A stretch of DNA of 64,000 nt from Leifsonia sp. PS1209 (GTDB taxonomy: Bacteria > Actinomycetota > Actinomycetes > Actinomycetales > Microbacteriaceae): the NCBI RefSeq assembly GCF_012317045.1, contig NZ_CP051154.1, positions 2,542,001 to 2,606,000 on the forward strand. Direction: 5' to 3'. The notes under the pieces were generated by a model. That model was not told the DNA's origin and did no database searches. It worked only from the letters and a program-made list of their open reading frames with translations. A program made the translations under genes and the position numbers. The first letter of the stretch is position 1; the number at the start of each line of letters is the position of its first letter. Shown piece after piece: positions 56,791 to 64,000 of this stretch.

Positions 56791-59700
56791 GCCGGCACCC
56801 CTTCCGCGCCGAATGCTTCGCAATAGTCGCTCCACGCCGGTGATGTGCCGTCCGGCTCGCACATCACCTCGCGGAAACTCGGGTCTCCGTTCGAGCCGGC
56901 GAACTGCCGTTCGGCGCTGATCTGCACGGAGGCGGAGAAGAACAGCACCTTCACCTGCACCGTGATCGTCGCCCGGCCGATCATCTTGCCGGTGTTGAAC
57001 TGGTACACGAGCTCCATGTAGAGCTCGATCGACGCGGAGATGAGGCCGAGCACATCCACTTCGCCGCGCAGCCGGAAGTAGCCGGTGAGCGAACCCTTGT
57101 CCGCCTCCAACCGGATGTAGATGCCGATCATCGCCGAGATCGACCCGGAGGCGACCCCCAGGTCGACGGCCAGGCACGCCCCGGCCTCCAGCCCGATCTC
57201 CAGGATCTCCAGCTTCTTCGGCCCGATGCGCATCCCAAACCAGCCTCCGCCGCCGAGGAACACGACGGCGAGTGTGAACGGCCGCTCCCTGGTGCAGAAG
57301 TTGAACCCGACGGTGACGCTCTTGCCGAGGAACGGCACCTGCACGTCGGCGCCGAGCGACATGTTCGACAGGTTGAAGACACCGATGGCCACGTTCGGCA
57401 GCGCGAGCGTGAAGCCCGCGCTCAGGCCGGACGGAGACACGTCCAGGAACGGCGGATCGGAGAACCCGTCGAACGGGATCAGCTCCTTGATCACCTCCAC
57501 GAACGAGAGCAGGCCGACGAACTTCAGGTCGCCGAGCACCACGTCCACGTCGGTCTTGCCGTTGGAGCCCGCCTTGAACGACATGTGCTCGAACGGCACC
57601 CGGATGAGCGGGGCGCCCGGCAGAAGGTTCAGCTGGAAGTCGCGCAGCTCGGCGAGCACGTCCACCGTGACGTCGCCTGTCGCGCTCGCCCGGCCGTCGA
57701 TGGCGATCACCAGGCTGTCCTTCTGCAGGCTCAGGATGGGGTCTCCCGCCGGCCACGACCGCATCTCCGGCTTCCACTCGAACCGGAAGCGCACCTGCGG
57801 ACTGTCGGAGGCGAGGCCGCGGAGGAAGTCGATGGCCTTGAGCGCAGCATCCACGTCGGCGACGATCGGGTCGATGGCCTTCTTCAGCGACGCCAGCTGG
57901 TTGGCGGCGAACACCGGGAGGCCGCCGATGGCGAGGACCCCGTCGAGCGCGGCGCCGAGTTGCCCGATGGCGCCCTGTAACTCAGCGGGCGTGACGGTCG
58001 GCGGCGACGCCACCGCTCCGGCGAGCTGGCCGGGGAACGCGGTCACGAGCGACACGATGGTGTTCTTCGACGCCAGCACGCTGTCCCGGATCGCCGTGGC
58101 CTTCGCCACCGCGTCCTGGGAGCGGTCGGCCGCCTTGTCGACGGCGAGCTGCGCATCCCGCACGGCCTGCTCCACCGCATCCCGCAGCCGTTGCACATCG
58201 TCGAGGAAGCCCTCGATCAGCTGCACCGCCTGGGAGACGACCTTCGGCAAGGCGAGCGGCTCCCCGGTGACCGCCTCGATCACGTCCACCAGGTCGACCA
58301 GCCCGAACAGTTTGGGCAGCGCGCCCTTGAGATAGTCGACGGGGTTGAAGTCGAGGTCGATGGCGTTGTCGATGTCGCCGACCGGGCCGGACAGCGCAGA
58401 GACGCCGCGGATCGGCAGGTTCGGCGCGACGAAGCCGCCGCCCTTGTCCGTGCCGCTGGTCGAGCCGGCCCCGCCGAACGACAGGGAGGGCAACGGGATG
58501 CCGTGCGCGGTGAGGTCGGGGAAGTCCGCTGCCGTGATGGTCCCGTCGTCCGCCAGGACGTTCGCCCACACCTGGCCGGGGTTGCCGGCGTCCAGCCCGG
58601 TGGAGAGGAACTGCTTGGCGTACGAGACCGGCAGGCTCGGCGTGGCGGACAGGTGCTGCACGGCGGGGAGCACCACGTCGGCGGAGCTCATCGTGGGGGT
58701 CGACGAGCCGACCACCGGGGTGCCGAGCAGCCGGACGGTCTGCGTCTCCGCCTGCGCGTCCCCCGCTCCGGTCGACGGGCGCGGCGCGAACGCGATCCGC
58801 TGTCCGTGCGCCGCCACCTCCCTGTCCGGGTCGGTGTCGTATTTGGCGTGGATGACCGTGGCGAAGTCGGGCGGCTGCACGGACTCGCTGACCCACAGCA
58901 TCGGGAAGCTCAGCCGGATCGGCTGCGTGTCCCTGTCGACGGTGTTCACGACCCAGCGGAATCGCTGCCCGCCGATGGTCGGCCAGAACGACGAGTTCTC
59001 CTGCGCGCCGGGGTCGTCGATCACCGGGGTGACGGACGGCTGCAGCTCGATGGAGGCGAACGGGAAGTCCCGCTGACCGGCGTAGCCGCGCGAGCGCTCC
59101 AGCAGAACGATGAACTTGCGCTGGTACAGCCCGGCGTACGACCCGCCGGTCGCCGCTTTCATCTTCCGCTCGGTGACCTTGATCAGCGCCGCCTTGTGTC
59201 CGAGCGGGAACAGGTATCCCGGATATGCGACGCGCACGTACTGGTCCCGGCCGAACGGAGCCTGGTGGTCCCAGGCGAGCACCGAGGCGAGACCGGCGAG
59301 CGAGTATGGCAGGGTGGGCCAGGCGCCGTGCAGGTCGAGGGTCGCGCCGAGCCCGGACAGCCACAGCGCCTTCGCCCCGACCGGGAGGGGGTCGATGCGG
59401 CTTCGCCGGTTTTTCGCCAGCCACGACTCGGAGGTCTGCCGCACCAGCCGGTGGCGGTCGGCGGCGTTCAGCGACGCCCGGAACGGCGCATCGCCGCCGA
59501 GCGGGGGGACCGTGAACGCGCCTCCCGCCTGGTCGATGGCCGCCGACTGCCACTGCGCGGCGGTGACGCTGTCCCTGTCGCGCGTCCAGATCGCGCGCAC
59601 CACCCGGTGGTCGGCGTCCCGCTCATCCGGTGCTGCTGGATCGTCGGAGGCGACCCCGAGCCGCGAGTGCCACAGCTCGACGAACCCGGGAGCCGTCGCA

Positions 59701-60941
59701 CTCGGCACGGGTGCGACGGCGTGCGCCCAGCGGCCGTCTGCGGTGGGCGAGATCATCAGCCGGAACGGCGCCTCGATGGCGGTCTGCCCGCGATCCGGCT
59801 TGTCGCTGAGGATGGGGCGGGTGCGCGGCAGGTTCCCGAAGCCGCCGCCCAGGATCGGGCCGTCCAGGATCGGGCCGCGCGGCACGGCATCGACCAGGTC
59901 GCCGTCGAGCCCGCCGAGCTTCACCCCGTCGGACACGACCGGGCGGACGGCGGACAGGGAGGCGCGCACCTGCCCGAGCGCCTTCGCGTTCGAGACGAGG
60001 TTGTCGAGCGTGACGGGACCGGCGACCTTCCGCTGCTGGGCGGCGGTCACCGTCTCCAGGACCACCCCGCCGCCGGTGAGCGTGGCGAGGATCCCCTTCC
60101 CGACGACGACGCGCTGCTCGAACCCGCCCGCCTTCGCCCCTGCGCCCTGCTGGGCGGCGGCCGGGTTGTCGCCCGGGTTCCACGGGGCGGGCGCCGTTCC
60201 TGACGGCGCGGCCAGGGGATGCAGTACAGGCTCGAGCCGGGTGATCGCAGCCAGGAGGCCCTCCGACGTGAACGGGATGCTCTCGCCGTCCGGAATCGCG
60301 AACACCAGCCGCGACCCGCGCGCCGGACGGTGCCCGACGATCGGATGCACGGTCGCGCCCGGCGGGGACGGCGTCGCCGGGTCTGCGATCGGCTTCCCGG
60401 TGACGGGGTCGACGATGAGCGCCGGCGGACCGGTGGGCGCCTCGTAGAGCGCCTCCTCGTGCAGGTGCTGGAACGCGAAGTCGACCGTCATGGTGGACGG
60501 GTGGGCGGCGTCGGGGGCGCCGGGTGCGGGCGCGGGTGCGCCGGGCGCGGGCGTTGGCGTGATGGTCGGGTTGGCGCCCTCGGTGAGGGTGCATCCGGTG
60601 AAGGTGACGGTGAGGGCGAGCAGATCCTCCGGACGGATCAGGTCGGCGACGATGTCTGTGCTCGCTGCGAGGTCCGGCCCCCCGAACGCGATCCCCGGAT
60701 GGCCGACCCTCCTCCACGACGCGGCGAAGCGCAGGGTGGGGGTGATGGTGGCCGGGGGCGCCTCGGGTTCGGCTTTCGCCGGCGCCCGCCGGCCGCGCGC
60801 GGCGCCGGCTTTCGCGGTCCCGGGGTCTGCCGCTGCTTTCGAGCGTCTCGTGGACCCGGCCGCGGGTGTCGGTGCGGCCCCTGCGCCGCCCGTCGCGCGT
60901 AGTTCGTCCTGCCGTTTTCTGTTGTTCTGCCCTGCAGACAT
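56787..60941 (-). CDS. giant hypothetical protein (1384 aa), beta-rich C-terminus
   Basis: A 1384-aa protein of unknown function. Residues 1-65 are basic and Ala-rich (RKRQDELRATGG), and a Pro/Ala linker (PTPAPGAPAPAPG) lies near residue 130. Residues about 870-1020 are helical or coiled-coil (LRDAVEQAVRDAQLAVDKAA). From about 1110 to 1350 come regular amphipathic beta strands (FTLALPNVAIGVFNLSNMSL; FTLAVVFLGGGGWFGMRIG; YFRLRGEVDVLGLISASIEL) that could form a long sheet or barrel-like groove. They remind me of DUF6603-type proteins, unverified. No signal peptide or clear transmembrane helix. ATG 60941 has GGTGAG upstream. It ends inside the next gene's start (ATGA). Confidence 0.85.
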   Translation of the reverse strand: MSAGQNNRKRQDELRATGGAGAAPTPAAGSTRRSKAAADPGTAKAGAARGRRAPAKAEPEAPPATITPTLRFAASWRRVGHPGIAFGGPDLAASTDIVADLIRPEDLLALTVTFTGCTLTEGANPTITPTPAPGAPAPAPGAPDAAHPSTMTVDFAFQHLHEEALYEAPTGPPALIVDPVTGKPIADPATPSPPGATVHPIVGHRPARGSRLVFAIPDGESIPFTSEGLLAAITRLEPVLHPLAAPSGTAPAPWNPGDNPAAAQQGAGAKAGGFEQRVVVGKGILATLTGGGVVLETVTAAQQRKVAGPVTLDNLVSNAKALGQVRASLSAVRPVVSDGVKLGGLDGDLVDAVPRGPILDGPILGGGFGNLPRTRPILSDKPDRGQTAIEAPFRLMISPTADGRWAHAVAPVPSATAPGFVELWHSRLGVASDDPAAPDERDADHRVVRAIWTRDRDSVTAAQWQSAAIDQAGGAFTVPPLGGDAPFRASLNAADRHRLVRQTSESWLAKNRRSRIDPLPVGAKALWLSGLGATLDLHGAWPTLPYSLAGLASVLAWDHQAPFGRDQYVRVAYPGYLFPLGHKAALIKVTERKMKAATGGSYAGLYQRKFIVLLERSRGYAGQRDFPFASIELQPSVTPVIDDPGAQENSSFWPTIGGQRFRWVVNTVDRDTQPIRLSFPMLWVSESVQPPDFATVIHAKYDTDPDREVAAHGQRIAFAPRPSTGAGDAQAETQTVRLLGTPVVGSSTPTMSSADVVLPAVQHLSATPSLPVSYAKQFLSTGLDAGNPGQVWANVLADDGTITAADFPDLTAHGIPLPSLSFGGAGSTSGTDKGGGFVAPNLPIRGVSALSGPVGDIDNAIDLDFNPVDYLKGALPKLFGLVDLVDVIEAVTGEPLALPKVVSQAVQLIEGFLDDVQRLRDAVEQAVRDAQLAVDKAADRSQDAVAKATAIRDSVLASKNTIVSLVTAFPGQLAGAVASPPTVTPAELQGAIGQLGAALDGVLAIGGLPVFAANQLASLKKAIDPIVADVDAALKAIDFLRGLASDSPQVRFRFEWKPEMRSWPAGDPILSLQKDSLVIAIDGRASATGDVTVDVLAELRDFQLNLLPGAPLIRVPFEHMSFKAGSNGKTDVDVVLGDLKFVGLLSFVEVIKELIPFDGFSDPPFLDVSPSGLSAGFTLALPNVAIGVFNLSNMSLGADVQVPFLGKSVTVGFNFCTRERPFTLAVVFLGGGGWFGMRIGPKKLEILEIGLEAGACLAVDLGVASGSISAMIGIYIRLEADKGSLTGYFRLRGEVDVLGLISASIELYMELVYQFNTGKMIGRATITVQVKVLFFSASVQISAERQFAGSNGDPSFREVMCEPDGTSPAWSDYCEAFGAEGVPA

Positions 60942-60954
60942 GGGCTCACCGTTC

Positions 60955-61197
60955 TCATCGAAAGTCTTGGAAAGTCTTCGAGAGCAGGGTGTCCGCTTCA
61001 GCCCGGCGGCTGGAACGATGCCGTTGACGGAGAAAGTATGCTCCGGCACCCACCGTCTGCGCCAGGGTTTTCTGAGATTTCTTCGACTGACGCCGGATTG
61101 CTGCGTGCATCCTGCTGTCGTGCATCCTGCTGTCGTGCGCCGCCGGACCCGGCACTGTGCCGTGTCCGGCGACCGTCCAGCTGCGGGAGTCTGCCAC
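60955..61197 (-). CDS. possible small basic protein (80 aa)
   Basis: An open frame that exactly fills the 274-bp gap between the 124-aa repeat protein and the 1384-aa protein (18 bp and 13 bp spacers). The product is basic (RRQSKKSQKTLAQ; RQRHRSSRR) and contains the short repeat HDSRMHDSRMH. The start would be GTG 61197, with only a weak ribosome site. Third-position GC is about 70%, below the neighbours, and the DNA is less GC-rich than the genes around it. It may be a real small gene or just leader sequence for the giant gene. Confidence 0.3.
   Translation of the reverse strand: MADSRSWTVAGHGTVPGPAAHDSRMHDSRMHAAIRRQSKKSQKTLAQTVGAGAYFLRQRHRSSRRAEADTLLSKTFQDFR
61105..61134. repeat. 15-bp tandem duplication
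   Basis: GTGCATCCTGCTGTC occurs twice in direct succession (61105-61119 and 61120-61134), then begins a third time (GTGC). It lies in the gap before the 1384-aa protein gene. In the possible small ORF it encodes the repeated HDSRM. Confidence 0.7.
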
Positions 61198-61215
61198 TGC
61201 CCGCAGCGTGACGTT

Positions 61216-61590
61216 TCAGTACGCGGCCTCCCGGTCGCGCCCTTCCGGCGGATGCACCCGTTCGTCGGTGTCTCCGTCGTTCCTGTCGAGGTCGCCGAGC
61301 GGCGCCAGGTCCCCCGGTTCGTCGCGGACCGCATCCCGTGGCACGGCCCGCTCGTCGGCGTCCGCGTCGTCGTCGATCCGGTCGATGTCACCGAGCGGCG
61401 CAAGCTCCCTCGGTTCGTCGCGGACCGCATCCCGAGGCACAGCCCGCTCGTCGTTGTCGTCCGCCCTGTCCAGCTCGGCGAACGGTCCGACGTCTTTCGC
61501 GTCGTACGCATCGTGCCGCGGGTTCGCCCGCTCGTCGACGTCCCCGTCCGTCCGGCCGACGTCGCCCCACGGCAGCACTTCGTGCTCCAT
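61216..61590 (-). CDS. acidic tandem-repeat protein (124 aa)
   Basis: A 124-aa, Asp/Arg/Glu-rich hydrophilic protein of unknown function, starting MEHEVLPWGDVGRTDGD. It consists of four consecutive repeats of about 28-32 residues (7-35, 36-64, 65-96, 97-124). The core DERAVPRDAVRDEP occurs identically in repeats 2 and 3, and P-x-G/A-D/E-L/I-D-R opens each unit. Strongly charged and probably disordered, it could be a binding or scaffolding partner for the giant proteins. GC3 is high, supporting a real gene. It begins 5 bp after the stop of the 90-aa protein gene. Confidence 0.7.
   Translation of the reverse strand: MEHEVLPWGDVGRTDGDVDERANPRHDAYDAKDVGPFAELDRADDNDERAVPRDAVRDEPRELAPLGDIDRIDDDADADERAVPRDAVRDEPGDLAPLGDLDRNDGDTDERVHPPEGRDREAAY
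61219..61572. repeat. coding tandem repeats (about 96-bp period)
   Basis: DNA underlying the four protein repeats of the 124-aa protein. The best copies share CGGTTCGTCGCGGACCGCAT at a 96-bp offset (from 61315 and 61411 on the plus strand). Outer copies have diverged. The periodicity suggests the gene grew by unit duplication. Confidence 0.7.
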
Positions 61591-61595
61591 GAGCG

Positions 61596-61868
61596 TCAGA
61601 CCGTCTGCAGTGCGGTGATCTGGGCGAGGTTGTTCGGCCCGCCCGCGTTGGTCGCCCGGTACTGCAGCCGCTTCCCCGTCCCCATCGCCGCGGTGGCGAC
61701 GGCCAGGATGTTCGACCGCTCCGCATCGGTGTCGGCCCAGATGCGCCTCCACCCGACGCGCCCCAGCTCATGGCTGAAGTCGATCCAGGAGCTGCCTCCC
61801 CCGGTGAAGACGTTGTTGATGACCGCTGTATATCCCTGAACCCAATGACTGTCGTCCCACGCTGACAT
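61596..61868 (-). CDS. small hypothetical protein (90 aa), first gene of the giant-protein cluster
   Basis: A 90-aa protein, MSAWDDSHWVQGYTAVINNV at the start and ending GGPNNLAQITALQTV. I do not recognise it. No signal peptide; aromatic-rich N-terminus and a short predicted helix-strand C-terminus (RSNILAVATAAMGTGKRLQY). ATG 61868 has a well-placed GGAGG 7 nt upstream. It precedes the repeat protein by 5 bp and thus heads the apparent operon that contains both giant genes. A CATAAT box at 61959-61964 (minus) could be a -10 element but has no good -35. Confidence 0.72.
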   Translation of the reverse strand: MSAWDDSHWVQGYTAVINNVFTGGGSSWIDFSHELGRVGWRRIWADTDAERSNILAVATAAMGTGKRLQYRATNAGGPNNLAQITALQTV

Positions 61869-62015
61869 GGCACGCCTCCAGATGGCTTTGTTTCCGCGTT
61901 CCTTCGAGCAGGGCCGCACTCACCCCTCGACGGCCGACAGAAGGCCGTGACGCGCCCGATTATGCTCCTCCCCACACACGACACGCCAGACGAATGTGAG
62001 AGAAACTCTAAATAA

Positions 62016-62035
62016 GGTGGACGGGATGGTCCACC
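62016..62035. promoter_or_regulatory. inverted repeat in the divergent gap (possible operator)
   Basis: GGTGGAC-GGGATG-GTCCACC, perfect 7-bp arms, in the 201-bp AT-richer gap between the giant-protein operon (minus) and the hydrolase gene (plus). It lies 22 bp upstream of the TAGCGT box at 62058-62063 and could be an operator for either side. Confidence 0.4.
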
Positions 62036-62057
62036 AGGCACGTGCGCCAGGGAGCGG

Positions 62058-62063
62058 TAGCGT
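62058..62063 (+). promoter_or_regulatory. leaderless-type -10 box (TAGCGT)
   Basis: TAGCGT lies 6 nt before the ATG of the alpha/beta hydrolase gene, which lacks a ribosome site. Confidence 0.5.
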
Positions 62064-62069
62064 CGGTTT

Positions 62070-62762
62070 ATGCGCACCGCCGATATCGTCACCGTCGAGA
62101 CGACCCTCGGGCCCGGGCGGCTCACCGTGTCTGCCGCGGACGCGGACGCCGCGTCCGCCGCCGCTGCCACTCCGCGCCCGCGGGCGGTCCTCTGGCTCGG
62201 CCACGGAGCAGGCGGAGGCATCGAAGCGGTCGACCTCGCCGCCCTGGCCGCCGCCCTTCCGGTCCTCGGGATCACTGTCGTCCGCTACGAGCAGCCGTGG
62301 CGCGTCGCCGGCAAACGCGTCGCCTCCCGCCCCGCCGCCCTCGACACCGCCTGGCTCGAAACCGCCCCCGCCGTCGAGAAGATCGCCGACGGCCTGCCCA
62401 TCCTGGTGGGCGGCCGCAGCGCCGGTGCCCGCGTGGCCTGCCGCACCGCCGCATCCACGGGGGCAGCCGCCGTGGTCTGCCTGGCGTTCCCGCTGCATCC
62501 ACCGGGCCGGCCAGACACGAGCAGGCTGGACGAACTGCTCACCCCCGACGTGCCCGTGCTGGTACTGCAGGGCGAGCGCGACACGTTCGGCACCGCGGCC
62601 ACCGTCGCCGCCGAGACCGAGGGACGCCCGAGCATCCGGGTAGTCCCGGTACCCGGCGCCGACCACGGGATGCGGGTGCTCGCGTCGTCCCCGTTCCCCG
62701 CCGCCGCGGTGCGGGAGCTGCTGGTGTCTCAGGTGGCGGCGTTCGTGGACGGGGTGGTGTGA
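62070..62762 (+). CDS. alpha/beta hydrolase (KANL3/Tex30-like)
   Basis: A 230-aa hydrolase-fold protein. The oxyanion/strand signature LGHGAGGGIEAVDLAALA is at about residue 50, the nucleophile elbow is GRSAG with Ser117, then QGERDTFG supplies an acid and PGADHGMRV the histidine. It matches small dienelactone-hydrolase-like enzymes; substrate unknown. It ends one base before the next gene's ATG, so both are cotranscribed. Confidence 0.88.
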   Translation: MRTADIVTVETTLGPGRLTVSAADADAASAAAATPRPRAVLWLGHGAGGGIEAVDLAALAAALPVLGITVVRYEQPWRVAGKRVASRPAALDTAWLETAPAVEKIADGLPILVGGRSAGARVACRTAASTGAAAVVCLAFPLHPPGRPDTSRLDELLTPDVPVLVLQGERDTFGTAATVAAETEGRPSIRVVPVPGADHGMRVLASSPFPAAAVRELLVSQVAAFVDGVV

Positions 62763-62763
62763 G

Positions 62764-63924
62764 ATGGCGAGCGCAACCGGAACCGGCCCCACCACTGGCC
62801 CCACCCCCACCCGCGCCTCGGCGATCATCGTCGGCACCGGTGTCGCCGGCGCAGCGACCGCGTTCTCCCTCGCCCGTCGCGGCGTCGCGGTGTCCCTGGT
62901 CGATGGAGACTTCCCCGGCCAGGCGACCGCGGCGGGCGCCGGCATCATCCAGCCCTGGAGCTCGGCCGCCTCCGGCCCGTTCTACGACCTGTACGCGGCG
63001 AGCGCCGACCACTACCCGGAACTCATCTCCCAGCTCGCGGCCGCGGGCGTGCGCGACATCGGCTACCGCCGGTCGGGGGCGCTCATCGTCAACCGCGACG
63101 CCCACGTGCTCGACGAGATCGAGGCGCGCCTCGCCACCCGGGCCCCGCAGGCGCAGTCCATCGGCGAGGTCTCCCGCATCCCGAACAGTCGCGCCCGCGA
63201 GCTGTTTCCACCCCTCGGCGACAGCTTCGACGCGCTGCACATCTCCGGCGGCGCGCGGGTCGACGGCCGTGCTCTGCGCGCTGGCCTCCTCGCCGCGGCG
63301 CAGAGCCTCGGGGCGACGATGGTGCCGGGCACCGCATCCATCGTCCCCGTGGATGCGACCGGCTGGGCCATCGAGGTCGACGGCCGCCGACTCCACGCGG
63401 ACGCTGTGGTGCTCGCCGCGGGCGCCTGGACCAACCGACTGCTTCAACCGCTCGGCCGCCGCATCCCGGTGGAGCCCCAGCGTGGCCAGATCACGCACCT
63501 GCGCGTCGACGGTGCCGACACGCGCTCCTGGCCATCGGTGCACCCGGTGGCGAGCCACTACCTGGTCGCGTTCGACGACGCGCGCGTGGTGGTCGGCGCG
63601 ACCCGCGAGACCGGCTCGGGGTTCGACCCGCGGGTGACCGCGGAGGGCCAGCGTCAGGTCCTCGCGAACGCGCTCTCAGTCGCGCCCCGCCTCGCCGACG
63701 CGACCGTCATCGAGACCCGCGTCGGCCTGCGCCCGCTGGCCGATGGCGACCTCCCGGTGGTCGGCGCCCTCCGCGGGCTGGACGGCCTCTTCGTGAACGC
63801 CGGCTTCGGCGCGGCGGGCTTGACGATGGGCCCACTGGTCGGCGAACGTCTCGCCGCCGTGCTCACGGGCGAGGTGGCCGCCCCGGCGACCGGCTTCCTG
63901 TCGCCGGTCGACGCAACGGTGTGA
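62764..63924 (+). CDS. FAD-dependent oxidoreductase (DAO family)
   Basis: A 386-aa flavoprotein. The FAD motif is IIVGTGVAGAATAFSLARRG at about residues 20-39, followed by the conserved FPGQATAAGAGIIQPWSS, and the C-terminal GLFVNAGFGAAGLTMGPLVG completes the site. It probably oxidises a small amine or amino acid. It starts one base after the hydrolase stop (TGAGATG), forming a two-gene operon. Confidence 0.9.
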   Translation: MASATGTGPTTGPTPTRASAIIVGTGVAGAATAFSLARRGVAVSLVDGDFPGQATAAGAGIIQPWSSAASGPFYDLYAASADHYPELISQLAAAGVRDIGYRRSGALIVNRDAHVLDEIEARLATRAPQAQSIGEVSRIPNSRARELFPPLGDSFDALHISGGARVDGRALRAGLLAAAQSLGATMVPGTASIVPVDATGWAIEVDGRRLHADAVVLAAGAWTNRLLQPLGRRIPVEPQRGQITHLRVDGADTRSWPSVHPVASHYLVAFDDARVVVGATRETGSGFDPRVTAEGQRQVLANALSVAPRLADATVIETRVGLRPLADGDLPVVGALRGLDGLFVNAGFGAAGLTMGPLVGERLAAVLTGEVAAPATGFLSPVDATV

Positions 63925-63930
63925 GGGGTC

Positions 63931-64000
63931 TCACCCCAACTCCCGCCGCATAACCCACCGCTGCGTCGCCCCCGAGTGCGCATCCGTCGCCTGCACCCGC
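63931..64000 (-). CDS. 3' end of a minus-strand gene (partial)
   Basis: The last 22 codons of a frame entering from beyond the window end, reading RVQATDAHSGATQRWVMRREL and Gly before a TGA at 63931. Nearly all codons end in G or C, which supports a real coding frame. Too short to identify. It converges on the DAO oxidoreductase gene with a 6-bp gap. Confidence 0.5.
   Translation of the reverse strand, partial: RVQATDAHSGATQRWVMRRELG

Noticed and set aside
51964..60941. Phage tail or contractile injection system
   Set aside because: No sheath, tube, baseplate, spike, terminase or AAA+ gene is present; the proteins show no tail-fibre motif I can name.
61219..61572. CRISPR-like array, because of regular ~96-bp repeats
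   Set aside because: The repeats are contiguous, in frame and coding, without unique spacers of constant length; no cas genes are present.
60490..61839. A 449-codon plus-strand frame through the small genes of the giant-protein cluster
   Set aside because: It runs antisense to the 1384-aa gene, the repeat gene and the 90-aa gene, which have ribosome sites and consistent spacing; the antisense product is compositionally biased.

Overview
The window is about 70% GC and very gene-dense. It has high GC at third codon positions, many GTG and TTG starts, short ATGA-type overlaps, and several promoters that look leaderless (a TAnnnT box 6-7 nt before the start codon). Together with a NrtR-nadABC-nifS operon, an FdxA-DapC pair, an iron-box-controlled efeUOB and a pair of small MGTLIY-type proteins, this suggests an actinobacterium of the Microbacteriaceae (Leifsonia-like). 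That assignment is inference from gene content; no rRNA is present. I see no tRNA, rRNA, CRISPR array, insertion sequence, phage gene or integrase.

Layout. 1-5.2 kb (minus): leucine-type catabolic operon (accD1, accA1, acyl-CoA dehydrogenase), divergent from a TetR gene with two palindromic operators between them. 5.9-8.6 kb: penicillin-acylase-family hydrolase. 8.6-12 kb (minus): citrate synthase, succinyl-DAP aminotransferase, 7Fe ferredoxin, small membrane protein. 12-15.5 kb: efeUOB iron uptake behind a DtxR/IdeR-like box. 15.6-24.8 kb (minus): typA and a peptide ABC transporter, with a PH-like membrane protein gene inserted in the opposite orientation. 25-30.7 kb: CPBP protease, then gcvT-gcvH-gcvP under a tandem glycine riboswitch. 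30.8-36.4 kb: NAD de novo synthesis operon led by its NrtR regulator.

36.5-39.9 kb holds an MFS exporter, a DUF1801 protein, a methyltransferase and an AhpD-like protein. 40.2-46.4 kb is an amine/beta-alanine-type catabolic cluster: FAD amine oxidase, PucR regulator, CoA-acylating semialdehyde dehydrogenase and class III aminotransferase. 46.5-51.9 kb has a NYN/OST-HTH protein, a quinone-oxidoreductase-like enzyme, DUF4287, two tandem paralogous small proteins, a cytidine/guanine-type deaminase and a second MFS exporter.

The most unusual part is 51.9-61.9 kb (minus). It is an apparent operon of a 90-aa protein, a 124-aa acidic protein with four tandem repeats, possibly an 80-aa basic protein, and two giant soluble-looking proteins of 1384 and 1608 aa whose genes overlap by ATGA. 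I recognise no function for any of them, and this is the best candidate for an undescribed system. The window ends with an alpha/beta hydrolase, a DAO-type oxidoreductase and the 3' end of a minus-strand gene.

At whole-window scale, GGATGC/GCATCC is clearly over-represented. It overrides the usual codon choice (Asp-Ala written GAT GCG rather than GAC GCG, Ala-Ser written GCA TCC), which points to a genome-wide sequence signal rather than coding need.
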